Assembly: GCF_003640395.1 (NCBI RefSeq)
Contig: NZ_RBZQ01000004.1
Coordinates: forward strand, 1-64,000
Direction of reading: 5' to 3'
Origin: Stutzerimonas urumqiensis
GTDB lineage: Bacteria; Pseudomonadota; Gammaproteobacteria; Pseudomonadales; Pseudomonadaceae
DNA: 64,000 nt
The notes beneath the pieces are model-generated. The model was given only the letters and a program-made list of their open reading frames with translations. It was not told the origin of the DNA and searched no databases. Of this stretch, positions 1 through 9,956 are shown one piece after another (position 1 is the first letter of the stretch; every line of letters starts with the position of its first letter). Both the position numbers and the translations under genes were made by a program.

Positions 1-154
1 AGCAGTGTTTACGACGCCGGTAAGCGTCGCCGCCGCGTGGATCCTCATCGGATAGCCTTGCGTCAGCTGGCTACCGAGCTCCATGCGCAGAGTCGTGGTT
101 CAGCTGGAGCCAGGACATTGTCGGCGGTCCTGCGGATTGAATATCTTTGGCTAA

Positions 155-511
155 TTAAGAGCCTTCATAAATACAGCCGCTTGTACAAGTCTCATGAATG
201 CGGATCCTGGAAAGCTCTGGCAGTTCAGGCTTCAGGCGATTCCATATCCATATAGCAAGGTTTTCGCTGGTTGGGTTTTCAAGCCCGTCGATGTCATTCA
301 AATAGTTATGATCAAGCTGCTCGTAGATAGGCTTGAAAATGGCTTTCAATTCCGCGAAATCTTTGATCCAGCCCGTGTGTGGGTCGACTATTCCCGAAAT
401 ATAGATGGCGACTCGAAAAGAGTGTCCATGCAGCCGTCCGCATTTATGACCCTGAGGCACATTAGGCAATCGGTGTGCTGATTCAAAAGTGAATTCTTTG
501 AATATCTCCAT
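155..511 (-). CDS. queD: 6-carboxy-5,6,7,8-tetrahydropterin synthase (QueD)
   Basis: Converts 7,8-dihydroneopterin triphosphate to 6-carboxytetrahydropterin, an early step to queuosine in tRNA. The 118-residue protein has the usual QueD length. Zinc-binding histidines are visible in FESAHRLP (about residue 12) and in LHGHSF (about residues 28-33). The catalytic cysteine lies in [10 protein letters not shown], and LDHNYLND supplies the conserved Asp-His. The C-terminal part carries the conserved ENPTSENLA and RIHET segments. The gene stands alone: no other queuosine gene is next to it, and the next gene is divergent. The other member of this fold, PTPS-I, is unlikely because of the short length and the [10 protein letters not shown] form. 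Confidence 0.93.
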   Translation of the reverse strand: MEIFKEFTFESAHRLPNVPQGHKCGRLHGHSFRVAIYISGIVDPHTGWIKDFAELKAIFKPIYEQLDHNYLNDIDGLENPTSENLAIWIWNRLKPELPELSRIRIHETCTSGCIYEGS

Positions 512-653
512 GACTATCTCGATCTAAGGTTAAAGACTGTTTCACCGCACGAAAAAGCTCTTCGTCGAGCCCAAAAGATGTAAAGGATAACTTGACCACC
601 ACTATTCTGCGCATGAGAATCGCGCCTTTTTTAGCGGTCTTGCAGGGGGCGGC

Positions 654-1970
654 GTGAATTCAGTAACAGTGGCGGTCGGCGTGATGTTAGTGCTCAGCCT
701 ATGCCGAGTGCACGTGGTGGTGGCTTTGATCGTTGGGGCATTCGTCGGGGGAACGCTGGGTGGCCTGGGGATGGATGGCTCGCTTGAGGCCTTCAATAAG
801 GGGCTCGGCAACGGCGCTACGGTCGCTTTGTCCTATGCGTTGCTGGGTGCCTTCGCGGTTGCGATCGGCAAGTCCGGGCTGGCTGATGTCGTAGCCGAGC
901 ATGCCTTGCGTCTCATCGGTCGAGAGAGCCAAAAATCGACTCATGCGGTGAAATGGGCCATTTTGCTGATCCTCTTGGCGGTGGCAATCGCTTCGCAGAA
1001 TATTCTGCCGATCCACATTGCCTTCGTGCCGCTACTGGTTCCGCCGCTGTTGCTGGCCATGCAAAAACTGCGAATCGATCGGCGGATGATTGCCTGCATC
1101 ATTACGTTCGGACTGATCACGCCATACATGCTGTTGCCGGTGGGATTTGGCGCCATCTTCCTGAATGAGATCCTTCTCGGGAACGTCGCTACTGCCGGCC
1201 TCGATGTAAGCGGCGTAAATGTCATGGAGGCCATGGCCATTCCCGCCGCTGGCATGGTGCTGGGTTTGCTGGTTGCCATTCTGATCAGTTATCGGGCGCC
1301 GAGAGACTACGCCGAGCCTAGCGTTGGCTCATCCATCCGAGTGACGAAGCGTTCCCCCATGACTTTGGTCGTTGCATTGATCGCAGTGGCCGCCGCCTTT
1401 GTCGTCCAGCTTTGGCTCGACTCCATGATCCTTGGCGCGCTCGCTGGATTTCTGCTGTTCGCGACATTTGGCGGCGTGCGTTGGCGTGAAGCAGACGATC
1501 TCTTTACCGAAGGCATGAAGATGATGGCCATGATCGGCTTCATCATGATCGCCGCGTCCGGCTTTGCGGAGGTGATGAAGGCGACCGGCGACGTAAAGGT
1601 GCTGGTCGACGATGCTGCTGAATGGGTCGGCGGGAGCCGTGCGTTGGGGGCTCTGTTGATGCTGGTTGTCGGATTATTGGTGACCATGGGCATCGGCTCT
1701 TCGTTCTCCACGGTGCCCATCATCGCCGTCATATTTGTGCCGCTGGGTATGACACTCGGCTTCAGCCCATTGGCCATCGTTAGCCTGATCGGCACGGCGG
1801 GAGCGCTCGGGGACGCTGGCTCGCCAGCATCCGATTCGACGTTGGGACCGACCGCCGGATTGAATGCCGATGGCCAGCACAGCCATATCTGGGACACCGT
1901 CGTTCCGACCTTTCTGCACTACAACCTGCCGCTGCTGGTATTCGGTTGGATAGCCGCCATGACGCTTTGA
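654..1970 (+). CDS. Na+/H+ antiporter family protein
   Basis: A 438-residue polytopic inner-membrane protein. Roughly a dozen hydrophobic segments are visible, with a central charged linker near residues 215-230. It fits the NhaC-like Na+/H+ antiporter family (Pfam Na_H_antiporter). The C-terminal part holds the polar GSSFSTVPI and [17 protein letters not shown] stretches, typical of the ion-translocating discontinuous helices of such carriers. The start is a GTG just after a good ribosome-binding sequence (cagggggcgg). Neighbours give no substrate hint. An organic-anion or amino-acid/H+ exchanger of the same superfamily cannot be ruled out. Confidence 0.8.
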   Translation: MNSVTVAVGVMLVLSLCRVHVVVALIVGAFVGGTLGGLGMDGSLEAFNKGLGNGATVALSYALLGAFAVAIGKSGLADVVAEHALRLIGRESQKSTHAVKWAILLILLAVAIASQNILPIHIAFVPLLVPPLLLAMQKLRIDRRMIACIITFGLITPYMLLPVGFGAIFLNEILLGNVATAGLDVSGVNVMEAMAIPAAGMVLGLLVAILISYRAPRDYAEPSVGSSIRVTKRSPMTLVVALIAVAAAFVVQLWLDSMILGALAGFLLFATFGGVRWREADDLFTEGMKMMAMIGFIMIAASGFAEVMKATGDVKVLVDDAAEWVGGSRALGALLMLVVGLLVTMGIGSSFSTVPIIAVIFVPLGMTLGFSPLAIVSLIGTAGALGDAGSPASDSTLGPTAGLNADGQHSHIWDTVVPTFLHYNLPLLVFGWIAAMTL

Positions 1971-2048
1971 TCGCGCTGTCATGTGAGCGATAGCACTCGC
2001 TCTGCCAGATGTTGACTAAAAAGGAACTTCCGTTTTCAGGTTCCTTGC

Positions 2049-3140
2049 ATGGCCAACTCCACACTCGAGCAGCGCGTCTTTCTCTGGCTGCTGGTTGCAG
2101 TATCCATTGCCTTTGGCTGGATACTGCTGCCGTTCTACGGAGCGGTGTTCTGGGCCGTCATCCTTGCGATTCTCTTCGCGCCATTGCAGCGTTGGTTATC
2201 GAGCAAACTCAATGGCAAGCCCAATATCACGGCGCTGGCCACGCTGCTGATCGCCCTGCTGGTTGCGGTGCTGCCCATGATCGTCCTGGCCGGATTGCTG
2301 GTTCAGGAGGGCGCGGAGATTTACCGGCGCATCGAAAGTGGCGACCTGGACGTGGCCGGCTATGTCGCTCAGGCCAGGCAAATGCTGCCGGCCTCCATCG
2401 AGGAACAGCTTGTCAGGTTCGGTCTTGGCGACGTAGAGAGCATGCGAGAGCGCCTGGCGAGCGGCGCGCTGGAAGCCAGTCGCTTTCTGGCGACCAAAGC
2501 GTTCAGTTTTGGCCAGGGCACCTTTCAGTTCTTGGTCAGTTTCTTCCTGATGCTCTATCTGTTGTTTTTCTTCATTCGTGATGGCCGCGACCTCGTGGCG
2601 AAGATCAAGCGGGCCATTCCACTCAGCGATAACCAGAAGCGCCGGCTGTTCGGAAAATTCACCCGCGTGGTGAGGGCGACCGTGAAGGGAAACGTTGTGG
2701 TAGCCGCCACCCAGGGTTTGCTCGGCGGTGCGATCTTCGCCTTGTTGGGCATTCCGAGCGCGCTGCTCTGGGGGGTTCTGATGGCCTTTCTGTCGCTGCT
2801 ACCCGCCGTTGGCGCCGCCCTTATCTGGACGCCGGTTGCCATCTTCTTTCTGATGAGCGGATCAATCTTGCAGGGGATCGTGCTGACCCTGTACGGCGTG
2901 CTGGTCATTGGATTGGTAGATAATCTGCTTCGCCCCATCCTGGTGGGCAAGGACACCAAGATGCCGGATTACGTCGTCTTGATTTCCACGGTCGGCGGGT
3001 TGGCCCTGTTTGGGCTGAACGGCTTCGTCATCGGCCCATTGGTCGCCGCGCTGTTCATTTCTGCCTGGGGGCTGTTCACGTCGCCGGAAGCGGCAAAGCC
3101 GGCACGGCCCGGTGGCGGGAGAGGCTCCTTCGGGCCCTGA
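2049..3140 (+). CDS. AI-2E family transporter (YdiK/PerM-like permease)
   Basis: A 363-residue integral membrane protein with the layout of the AI-2E exporter/PerM family. Two N-terminal hydrophobic helices come first (about residues 12-45), then a helix near 60-85, then a periplasmic-type amphipathic region (about 88-150). A block of helices (about 155-345) contains the family signatures LIWTPVAIFFL and VDNLLRPILVGKDTKMPD. The family was named for autoinducer-2 export in TqsA, but members also include Na+/H+ exchangers, so the substrate is unknown. The C-terminal tail is Pro/Gly/Arg-rich. The gene is convergent with the PhoX-type gene, about 30 bp away. Confidence 0.85.
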   Translation: MANSTLEQRVFLWLLVAVSIAFGWILLPFYGAVFWAVILAILFAPLQRWLSSKLNGKPNITALATLLIALLVAVLPMIVLAGLLVQEGAEIYRRIESGDLDVAGYVAQARQMLPASIEEQLVRFGLGDVESMRERLASGALEASRFLATKAFSFGQGTFQFLVSFFLMLYLLFFFIRDGRDLVAKIKRAIPLSDNQKRRLFGKFTRVVRATVKGNVVVAATQGLLGGAIFALLGIPSALLWGVLMAFLSLLPAVGAALIWTPVAIFFLMSGSILQGIVLTLYGVLVIGLVDNLLRPILVGKDTKMPDYVVLISTVGGLALFGLNGFVIGPLVAALFISAWGLFTSPEAAKPARPGGGRGSFGP

Positions 3141-3172
3141 ACGTGCTGTTGCACGCCCAGGGCCGGCTTCGG

Positions 3173-5152
3173 TTACATCAGGCGACGCCCATCCTGCCGC
3201 GTGACCACGACGGTCGACGAGCGCGGCCGCTTGCCGGGACCATCCGGCCACTCGCTCCGGAAGACGTCGGGTGTCGAGCCTTCGCCGGGATGCTGGATAT
3301 TGACGAACAGCGTGCGGAAGTCGGGCGTGGCGGTGATCCCCGTCACTTCGGCACCCTTCGGTCCGACCAGGAAGCGCTTGGTCTCGCCGCTCTTCGGATC
3401 CGAGACGAGCATCTGGTTGTTGCCAAAAGGACCGGCGTTGAGCTGGCTGCCGCTCATGTCCGTCTGGATCCACAGCCGTCCCTCATCGTCGAACCACAAC
3501 CCGTCCGGGCTGGCCATGATGTTGGTCGCATCGAGCGGCTTGCCTTGCGGGCTGCGACTATCGTCTTCCGGTCCGGCCAGCAGGTACAGGTCCCAGGTGA
3601 AGGCCTGGCCCGCATGATGCTTGTCCTGTTCCTTCCAGCGGATGATATGGCCGTAGGGATTCGGTGAGCGGGGGTTGGCGGGATCGGCTTCGGTGCGCGC
3701 CGTGTTGTTGGTCAGCGTGAAATACACCTCGCCGCTGTTCGGATTCACCGCGCCCCACTCAGGACGATCCATTCGGGTGGCGCCCGCGATGTCAGCCGCA
3801 AGGCGCGTATTGATCAGCACCTCGCCCTGATCGGCGAAGGTCACGCCGGCGGCCTGGCAGGCGGCCTGAAACGCCGGGTCGGCAACGTCCAACGCGAGCC
3901 ATTGGCCGCTGCCGTCCGGGTTGAACCGGGCGACGTACAGGGTGCCTTCGTCGAGCAGCGAACCGTTGCTGCGCATCGGCCGATACGCGTCACGGCTGAC
4001 GTACTTGTAGATGTATTCGTTCTGCGAGTCGTCGCCGGAGTAGCAGACCAGCGGCCGGCCAGGGCGCGCGGGCGCGAAGACGACCCCCTCATGAGCGAAG
4101 CGACCCAACGCCGTGCGCTTCACCGGGACCGACGTGGGATCGAACGGATCGATCTCGACGATCCAGCCGAAGGTGTTCGGCTCGTTCCGGTAATCACCCG
4201 TAGCCGATTCGGCGCGCGGTGTTGCATCGAAGCGCTCGAATTCGTCGCCAGGAATCGTTTCCCAGCCGTAGCGGCCTGCTTCGCCGACGCCGTAGCGGCT
4301 CAGCTCACGCGGCTGCGTTTCGGCGCGGTAGGCAAAGTAACCGGCCCAGTTTTCTTCGCATGTCAGGTAGGTGCCCCACGGCGTAAAGCCGTTGGAGCAG
4401 TTGTTCAGCGTGCCGCGCGTCGAGGTTCCGCTCGGGCTGTAGCGGGTTTTCATCAGCGCATGGCCACGCGCCGGCCCGCTGAGCTGCATGGGTGTCGCCC
4501 CGGTAACGCGACGGTTGCGCGAGGACGGCTGCTGCGACCAGTTACCCCGCACGTCGCGGCGCAACTCAACCACCGAGACACCGTGTGCGTTGATTTCCTT
4601 GCGCACCTCCTCGGCACTGACACGGCGGCCATTGACCACGGTCGGGCCGTTGGGGTGCAACAGGGGCGCATCGATGTATTCGTGGTTCAGCACCAGCAGG
4701 CCGTGGTCGCTCGATCGGCCACGTCCACCCTGTGCATCGATCGGGAAGAAATGCATGCCGTCATGGTGCATGCCGGTCTGTTCGGCCTGGTCCTGCGCGC
4801 TGTTGCTCGCGTCTTCCAGGTAGGCCGGATAGCGCCCGGTGATCGGCGTTCCCCACGGAATCAGGACATTGGCGACGTAACCGGACGGCACGGTGATGGT
4901 ATCGGCACGGGTGACGCCGACTGGCTCGAACGGTACGCGCGAGCGCCGGGCGAACGGTGGTAGGGCTGCAGTGCGGCTGGCGGCCTCGCCGGTCGACGGC
5001 AGGGTGACGCCCAGAAAAGCGAGTGCGCCCAGGGCCGCGCCACCGGCGACCACCTTGCGGCGGCTCTGGTCGATGACGTCCTGAATGTGCGGGTTGCCCG
5101 AGTGATTGCTCGGAATCTCGTCCCCGTTTCCGAAAAGAATGTCGTTGCGCAT
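3173..5152 (-). CDS. PhoX family (DUF839) phosphatase-like protein, Tat-exported
   Basis: 659 residues. A twin-arginine signal is visible at about residues 30-60 (SRRKVVAGGAALGALAFLG followed by an Ala-rich cleavage region), so the protein should fold in the cytoplasm and be exported by Tat. The body matches the PhoX/DUF839 beta-propeller family: GTYLTCEENWAGYF, HEGVVFAP, VCYSGDD and GEVYFTLTNN. PhoX enzymes are Ca/Fe-dependent phosphomonoesterases, but many DUF839 proteins are uncharacterised, so phosphatase activity is an inference. No obvious Pho-box can be called upstream. It is transcribed away from gltR. In the P. aeruginosa map as I recall it, edd and glk lie upstream of gltR instead. 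Confidence 0.87.
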   Translation of the reverse strand: MRNDILFGNGDEIPSNHSGNPHIQDVIDQSRRKVVAGGAALGALAFLGVTLPSTGEAASRTAALPPFARRSRVPFEPVGVTRADTITVPSGYVANVLIPWGTPITGRYPAYLEDASNSAQDQAEQTGMHHDGMHFFPIDAQGGRGRSSDHGLLVLNHEYIDAPLLHPNGPTVVNGRRVSAEEVRKEINAHGVSVVELRRDVRGNWSQQPSSRNRRVTGATPMQLSGPARGHALMKTRYSPSGTSTRGTLNNCSNGFTPWGTYLTCEENWAGYFAYRAETQPRELSRYGVGEAGRYGWETIPGDEFERFDATPRAESATGDYRNEPNTFGWIVEIDPFDPTSVPVKRTALGRFAHEGVVFAPARPGRPLVCYSGDDSQNEYIYKYVSRDAYRPMRSNGSLLDEGTLYVARFNPDGSGQWLALDVADPAFQAACQAAGVTFADQGEVLINTRLAADIAGATRMDRPEWGAVNPNSGEVYFTLTNNTARTEADPANPRSPNPYGHIIRWKEQDKHHAGQAFTWDLYLLAGPEDDSRSPQGKPLDATNIMASPDGLWFDDEGRLWIQTDMSGSQLNAGPFGNNQMLVSDPKSGETKRFLVGPKGAEVTGITATPDFRTLFVNIQHPGEGSTPDVFRSEWPDGPGKRPRSSTVVVTRQDGRRLM

Positions 5153-5328
5153 GATGACGCGGCGGCTCCATGAGGTAGGTTAATCGACGGAACCTTGACG
5201 CTACGCGGCCAATGCGACAACGCTATGACAGCCTCGTCGACGCAAGACAAGGACCGATACCGCTCCGACCGGTTGACTTCATGGCATTCGACGCCATGCT
5301 TGCCGGCGGACCAAAGAAGGAACGCCCC

Positions 5329-6060
5329 GTGACCCAAGCCGGCAAGACCATCCTGCTGGTCGATGACGATCAGGAAATCCGCGACCTGCTGGACGCTTAC
5401 CTCAGCCGCTCCGGCTTCAACGTACGCAGCGCGCCGGACGGCAGCAGCTTTCGCGCCGCGCTCGGCGAATCCCCGGCCGATCTGGTCATCCTGGATGTCA
5501 TGCTGCCCGACGAAGATGGCTTCAGCCTGTGTCGCTGGGTTCGCCAGCACGAACGCCTGGCGCAGATGCCGATCATCATGCTCACGGCCAGCTCGGACGA
5601 AGCCGACCGGGTCATCGGGCTCGAACTCGGCGCCGATGATTACCTGGGCAAGCCCTTCAGTCCCCGTGAACTGCTCGCCCGCATCAAGGCGCTGCTGCGC
5701 CGGGTGCATTTCAGCCAGGAGCGCACCAGCGACGTGCTGGCGTTCGACGACTGGCGGCTCGATATGGTCAGCCACCGGTTGTTCCACCGCGATGGCGAGG
5801 AGACCTTCCTGTCGGGCGCGGACTTCGCGCTGCTGAAGCTGTTCCTGGACCATCCGCAGCAGATCCTCGATCGCGACACCATCGCCAATGCGACCCGCGG
5901 GCGCGAAGTGATGCCGCTCGATCGCATCGTCGACATGGCCGTCAGCCGGCTCCGGCAGCGCCTGCGCGACACCGGCAAATGCCCGCGGCTCATCCGCACG
6001 GTTCGTGGCAGCGGCTACCTGCTGGCGGCGAACGTGACGCCTTGCCATGCCAGCGACTGA
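5329..6060 (+). CDS. gltR: Two-component response regulator of glucose uptake (GltR-like, OmpR family)
   Basis: 243 residues with a receiver domain (about 1-120) and an OmpR/PhoB winged helix (about 135-240). The acidic pocket is DDD at 12-14, the phosphoacceptor is Asp56 in VILDVMLP, and Lys is in GKPFSPREL. The GTG at 5329 is chosen because it follows aagaagga and directly precedes the conserved KTILLVDDD. In-frame ATGs upstream (for example 5281) would add an unconserved tail. It overlaps the sensor gene by 14 bp and sits just before gtsABCD. In pseudomonads this pair (GltR-GtrS) senses sugar acids and controls glucose transport; regulation of the adjacent operon is inferred from that. Confidence 0.88.
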   Translation: MTQAGKTILLVDDDQEIRDLLDAYLSRSGFNVRSAPDGSSFRAALGESPADLVILDVMLPDEDGFSLCRWVRQHERLAQMPIIMLTASSDEADRVIGLELGADDYLGKPFSPRELLARIKALLRRVHFSQERTSDVLAFDDWRLDMVSHRLFHRDGEETFLSGADFALLKLFLDHPQQILDRDTIANATRGREVMPLDRIVDMAVSRLRQRLRDTGKCPRLIRTVRGSGYLLAANVTPCHASD

Positions 6061-7519
6061 GCGGCCGCGTCGGCGCTGGCGGTTCGTGCCGCATTCGCTG
6101 CTGGGTCGAATGCTGCTCCTGACCTTGCTTGCCGTGCTGATGGCGCAGGGCTTGTCGAGTCTGATCTGGCTCTCTCAACTGCGCGCCAGCCAGATGGAAG
6201 GGTTGCGTACCAGCGCCCGAAGCCTCGCCCAGTCGATGGCGGCGAGCGTGTCCTACTTTCGCTCGCTGCCCCTTGGCTATCGGCCGCTGGTTCTCGACCA
6301 GCTGCGCAGCATGGGGGGGACCCGGTTCTTCGTTTCGCTGAATGACAAGCCGTTGGAAATGCGCATGCTGCCCGAGACGCCCCGCAAGCGCGCCGTGCTC
6401 AACGAGGTCGAGCAAGTGCTGCGCCAGCGCTTGGGACGTGCCGTCGACATGACGATCGAATTCGTCAGCCCGGACGATCTGCGAATCTTCAATGGCGGTC
6501 TGAAGCTCGATGAACTACCGCCGTCGTGGGCGCACTATGCGCTCGGCTTCGAGCCACTGGCGCCGCCGATCCTGGTCACCCAGATCCAGATAGGCCCGGG
6601 CGAGTGGCTGTACCTGGCATCGCTGATGCCGGCGCCCTATGTCAGTCTCGAGAACGAAGGGTTACCGGTGCAGCAGCTCTGGTTCATCATGCTGACCAGC
6701 GGCTTTCTGCTGTTGTTCATCGGTCTTCTGGTGCGCTGGCAGAGTCGGCCGCTCAAGCGCCTGGCCGCCGCGGCGCGCGACATGTCCGTCGGCGACCAGA
6801 CGGACCCGCTGCCGGAAGCCGGCGGCAGCGAGGTGATCGAAGTCAGCCGCGCGTTCAACAATATGCGCGATCGCATTGGCCGCTACGTGGCCGAGCGAGG
6901 CCAGCTGTTCAGCGCCATCTCCCATGATCTGCGTACCCCCATTACCCGCCTGCGATTGCGTGTCGAGCTGCTGGACGACGAGGCCCAGCAGGCGAGCTTC
7001 ACCCGTGATCTCGACGAGCTGGAGCTGTTGGTCAAGGGTGCCTTGCAGTGCGTGAAGGACACCGACATCCACGAGAACATCGAGCCGGTCGATCTCAACC
7101 AGTTGATCCGCTACATCGTCGAGCCGTACCTGCCGCCTGAAGGCGATGGGCGGGTGACCCTGGAGGGCAGGGCGCTCAGGCCATATTCCGGCAAGCCGCT
7201 CGCGCTCAAGCGCTGCATCGGCAATGTGCTGGATAACGCGTTGAAGTACGGCGAGCGCGCTCACCTGCTGATCGAAGACGACAAGCATGCGCTGACCCTT
7301 CATGTGGACGACGAGGGGCCTGGCGTGCCCGAGCAGCGGCAGGAAGAAGTCTTCGAGCCGCACGTTCGTCTGGCAGGGCAGCAGCAAGGCTACGGCCTCG
7401 GCCTGGGGATCGCCCGCAACATCGCCCACGCCCATGGCGGCGAAGTAAGCCTGCGCAACCTGCGCGAAGGCGGCCTTCGCGTGACGCTGCGCCTGCCGCG
7501 CCGCCACGAGCAGGCGTGA
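6047..7519 (+). CDS. gtrS: Sensor histidine kinase (GtrS-like)
   Basis: 490 residues. A first transmembrane helix lies at about 20-45, a periplasmic sensor domain at about 46-208, and a second helix at about 210-232. Then come HAMP (about 233-285), the dimerisation/phosphoacceptor helix with His293 in SAISHDLRTP, and an ATPase domain. The ATPase domain has the N box NVLDNALKYG, the G1 box DEGPGVP and the G2 box GYGLGLGIARNIA. The start overlaps gltR. In Pseudomonas the periplasmic domain binds 2-ketogluconate/6-phosphogluconate-type ligands. Nothing in the sequence alone fixes the ligand here. Confidence 0.87.
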   Translation: MPATERPRRRWRFVPHSLLGRMLLLTLLAVLMAQGLSSLIWLSQLRASQMEGLRTSARSLAQSMAASVSYFRSLPLGYRPLVLDQLRSMGGTRFFVSLNDKPLEMRMLPETPRKRAVLNEVEQVLRQRLGRAVDMTIEFVSPDDLRIFNGGLKLDELPPSWAHYALGFEPLAPPILVTQIQIGPGEWLYLASLMPAPYVSLENEGLPVQQLWFIMLTSGFLLLFIGLLVRWQSRPLKRLAAAARDMSVGDQTDPLPEAGGSEVIEVSRAFNNMRDRIGRYVAERGQLFSAISHDLRTPITRLRLRVELLDDEAQQASFTRDLDELELLVKGALQCVKDTDIHENIEPVDLNQLIRYIVEPYLPPEGDGRVTLEGRALRPYSGKPLALKRCIGNVLDNALKYGERAHLLIEDDKHALTLHVDDEGPGVPEQRQEEVFEPHVRLAGQQQGYGLGLGIARNIAHAHGGEVSLRNLREGGLRVTLRLPRRHEQA

Positions 7520-7657
7520 CCTTGCTCGCCGTTATGTAACAAGGCCGTGACCTTTGCCTATCCCTTCGTTACCCAAGCGCGCACAGCGCGCGCCTAGACT
7601 CCCTCTCAGCGCGAGCCGGCTGGCTTGCTGCATAACAACAAAAAGGAATGTCCGAAC

Positions 7658-8905
7658 ATGAAAGCGATCCATCGCCTGGCTCTTGCCGTTTCACTCGCAC
7701 TTCCCCTTTCCGCCCTCGCTGGCGAGGTCGAGGTCCTGCACTGGTGGACTTCCGGCGGCGAAAAGCGTGCCGCAGATACCCTTCGGCGTCTGGTCGAAGA
7801 AAAAGGCCACACTTGGAAGGACTTTGCCGTTGCGGGCGGCGGCGGCGAGGCTGCCATGACCGTTCTCAAGACCCGCGCCGTTTCCGGCAATCCTCCTTCG
7901 GCCGCACAGATCAAGGGCCCTGACATTCAGGAGTGGGGCGAGCTGGGCCTGCTGGCCAACCTCGATAACGTCGCCGAACAGGGCAAGTGGGAGGAGCTGC
8001 TGCCCAAGCAGGTCGCCAAGGTCATGCAGTACGACGATTCCTACGTCGCCGTGCCGGTCAACGTGCACCGCGTCAACTGGCTGTGGATCAACCCGGAAGT
8101 GTTCGAGAAGGCCGGCGCGAAGCCGCCCAAGACGCTGGACGAATTCTGGGCCGCCGCCGACAAGCTCAAGGCGGCTGGCTTCATCCCGGTCGCGCATGGC
8201 GGGCAGCCGTGGCAGGACGGCACGGTGTTCGAGGATTTCGTGCTCAGCATTCTTGGCCCGGAGGACTACCACAAGGCCTTCGTCGAACTCGACGAAGAGG
8301 TGCTGACCAGCGACAAGATGGTCCAGGCATTCGCGGCCCTGAAGAAGCTGCGCGAGTACATCGACCCGGACGCCGCCGGCCGGGACTGGAACCGCGCCAC
8401 CGGCATGGTCATCGACGGCAAGGCCGGCATGCAGATCATGGGTGACTGGGCCAAGTCCGAGTGGACGGCTGCCAACAAGGTCGCCGGCAAGGATTATCTC
8501 TGCGTGCCGTTCCCCGGGACGCAAGGCAGCTTCGCCTACAACATCGATTCGCTGGCGATGTTCAAGCTCAACGACGAAGAAAACCGCAAGGCGCAGGAAG
8601 ACCTCGCACGAACCGTGCTCGAGCCTGAATTCCAGCAGGTGTTCAACCAGAACAAGGGCTCCATTCCGGTACGCCTGGATCAGGACATGTCCGAGTTCGA
8701 CAGCTGCGCCCAGCAGTCGATGGCCGACTTCAAAGAGGCGGCGAAGGGCGAAGGGCTGCAGCCGAGCCTGGCGCACGGCATGGCGGCATCGAGCTATGTG
8801 CAGGGCGCGGTGTTCGATGTCGTGACCAACTTCTTCAACGATCCCGAGGCCGATCCGAAGCAGGCAGCCAAGCAACTGGCCGCCGCGATCCAGGCCGTGC
8901 AGTAA
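7658..8905 (+). CDS. gtsA: Sugar ABC transporter substrate-binding protein (GtsA)
   Basis: The 415-residue periplasmic binding protein of the glucose/mannose ABC importer. A signal peptide ([22 protein letters not shown]) is cleaved near residue 22. The mature protein begins with the cluster-1 motif [13 protein letters not shown] typical of Pseudomonas GtsA. The start is the ATG at 7658 after aaaaaggaatg; an upstream in-frame start would spoil the signal peptide. It is the first gene of gtsABCD. A strong hairpin lies right after its stop, which suits a binding protein that must be made in excess over the membrane parts. Confidence 0.93.
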   Translation: MKAIHRLALAVSLALPLSALAGEVEVLHWWTSGGEKRAADTLRRLVEEKGHTWKDFAVAGGGGEAAMTVLKTRAVSGNPPSAAQIKGPDIQEWGELGLLANLDNVAEQGKWEELLPKQVAKVMQYDDSYVAVPVNVHRVNWLWINPEVFEKAGAKPPKTLDEFWAAADKLKAAGFIPVAHGGQPWQDGTVFEDFVLSILGPEDYHKAFVELDEEVLTSDKMVQAFAALKKLREYIDPDAAGRDWNRATGMVIDGKAGMQIMGDWAKSEWTAANKVAGKDYLCVPFPGTQGSFAYNIDSLAMFKLNDEENRKAQEDLARTVLEPEFQQVFNQNKGSIPVRLDQDMSEFDSCAQQSMADFKEAAKGEGLQPSLAHGMAASSYVQGAVFDVVTNFFNDPEADPKQAAKQLAAAIQAVQ

Positions 8906-8911
8906 AGGACG

Positions 8912-8938
8912 CGACCGCCGGCATCCCCGGCGGTCGCC
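8912..8938 (+). promoter_or_regulatory. Strong intercistronic hairpin between gtsA and gtsB
   Basis: GCGACCGCCGG and CCGGCGGTCGC form a perfect 11-bp stem around a 5-base loop (catcc), starting six bases after the gtsA stop. No T-run follows, so it is not a classical terminator. By analogy with REP structures in other binding-protein operons, it probably shields the gtsA 3' end from nucleases and lowers downstream message. The structure is seen; the role is inferred. Confidence 0.7.
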
Positions 8939-9035
8939 GATCGATCCGTTCCTTCGTTACACGCGATTCGGGTGCGCCCGCGGCTGGCGTTCGTCCACAC
9001 GATGCCTTCCTCACCCGGCGCCCCAGGAGTTCGTC

Positions 9036-9956
9036 ATGAGTTCAGTTGCCGTACCAACGCCCAAGGCGGTCCATCGGTCATCGATGGACTGGCTCCAGGC
9101 ATGGCTTCCCAAACTGGTGTTGGCCCCGAGCGTGGTGATCGTGCTCGTCGGCTTCTATGCCTACATCCTCTGGACGCTCTTGCTGTCGTTCACCAACTCG
9201 CGGTTCATGCCGAGCTACAAGTGGGTGGGGCTCGATCAGTACCTGCGTCTGATGGAGAACGATCGCTGGTGGGTGGCCAGCCAGAACCTGTTGGTCTTCG
9301 GCGGGTTGTTCATTGCGATCAGCCTGCTCATCGGCGTGGTGCTGGCGGTATTGCTGGACCAGCGCATCCGCCAGGAGGGCGCGATCCGCACCATCTATCT
9401 CTACCCCATGGCGCTGTCGATGATCGTCACGGGCACCGCCTGGCAGTGGCTGCTCAACCCCGGGCTCGGGCTGGACAAGCTGCTGCGCGACTGGGGGTGG
9501 GAGGGCTTCCGCTTCGATTGGCTGGTGGATCCGGACCGGGTGGTCTATTGCCTGGTGATCGCCGCGGTCTGGCAGGCATCGGGTTTCGTCATGGCACTGT
9601 TTCTGGCGGGGCTGCGTGGTGTTGACCAGTCGATCATTCGCGCCGCCCAGGTCGATGGCGCCAGCCTGCCGACCATCTACCTGCGAATCGTCCTGCCGAG
9701 CCTGCGCCCGGTGTTCTTCAGCGCGCTCATGATCCTCGCCCACATCGCCATCAAGAGTTTCGACCTGGTCGCCGCGATGACCGCCGGCGGTCCCGGCTAT
9801 GCCTCCGACCTGCCGGCCATGTTCATGTACACCCACACCTTCACCCGCGGCCAGATGGGGCTGGGGGCGGCCAGCGCGATGCTGATGCTGGCTGCGATCC
9901 TCGCCATCCTGGTGCCGTATCTGTACTCCGAGCTGAGGACCAAGCGCCATGAGTAA
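9036..9956 (+). CDS. gtsB: Sugar ABC transporter permease (GtsB)
   Basis: 306-residue inner-membrane permease of the MalF type. About six transmembrane helices are visible, the first at about 28-50. The cytoplasmic EAA-type loop reads RAAQVDGASLPTIYLRIVLP (about residues 205-225), which docks on the ATPase. It ends by overlapping gtsC by 8 bp, so the two permeases are probably translationally coupled in equal amounts. RBS aggag precedes the ATG. Confidence 0.92.
   Translation: MSSVAVPTPKAVHRSSMDWLQAWLPKLVLAPSVVIVLVGFYAYILWTLLLSFTNSRFMPSYKWVGLDQYLRLMENDRWWVASQNLLVFGGLFIAISLLIGVVLAVLLDQRIRQEGAIRTIYLYPMALSMIVTGTAWQWLLNPGLGLDKLLRDWGWEGFRFDWLVDPDRVVYCLVIAAVWQASGFVMALFLAGLRGVDQSIIRAAQVDGASLPTIYLRIVLPSLRPVFFSALMILAHIAIKSFDLVAAMTAGGPGYASDLPAMFMYTHTFTRGQMGLGAASAMLMLAAILAILVPYLYSELRTKRHE

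Noticed and set aside
37..255. 72-codon frame at the left edge
   Set aside because: Overlaps the end of queD on the other strand and has no support. The first 154 bases hold nothing I can name.
4861..6048. 395-codon minus-strand frame across gltR and the PhoX gene start
   Set aside because: Crosses two good genes in opposite orientations; no RBS and no family motif.
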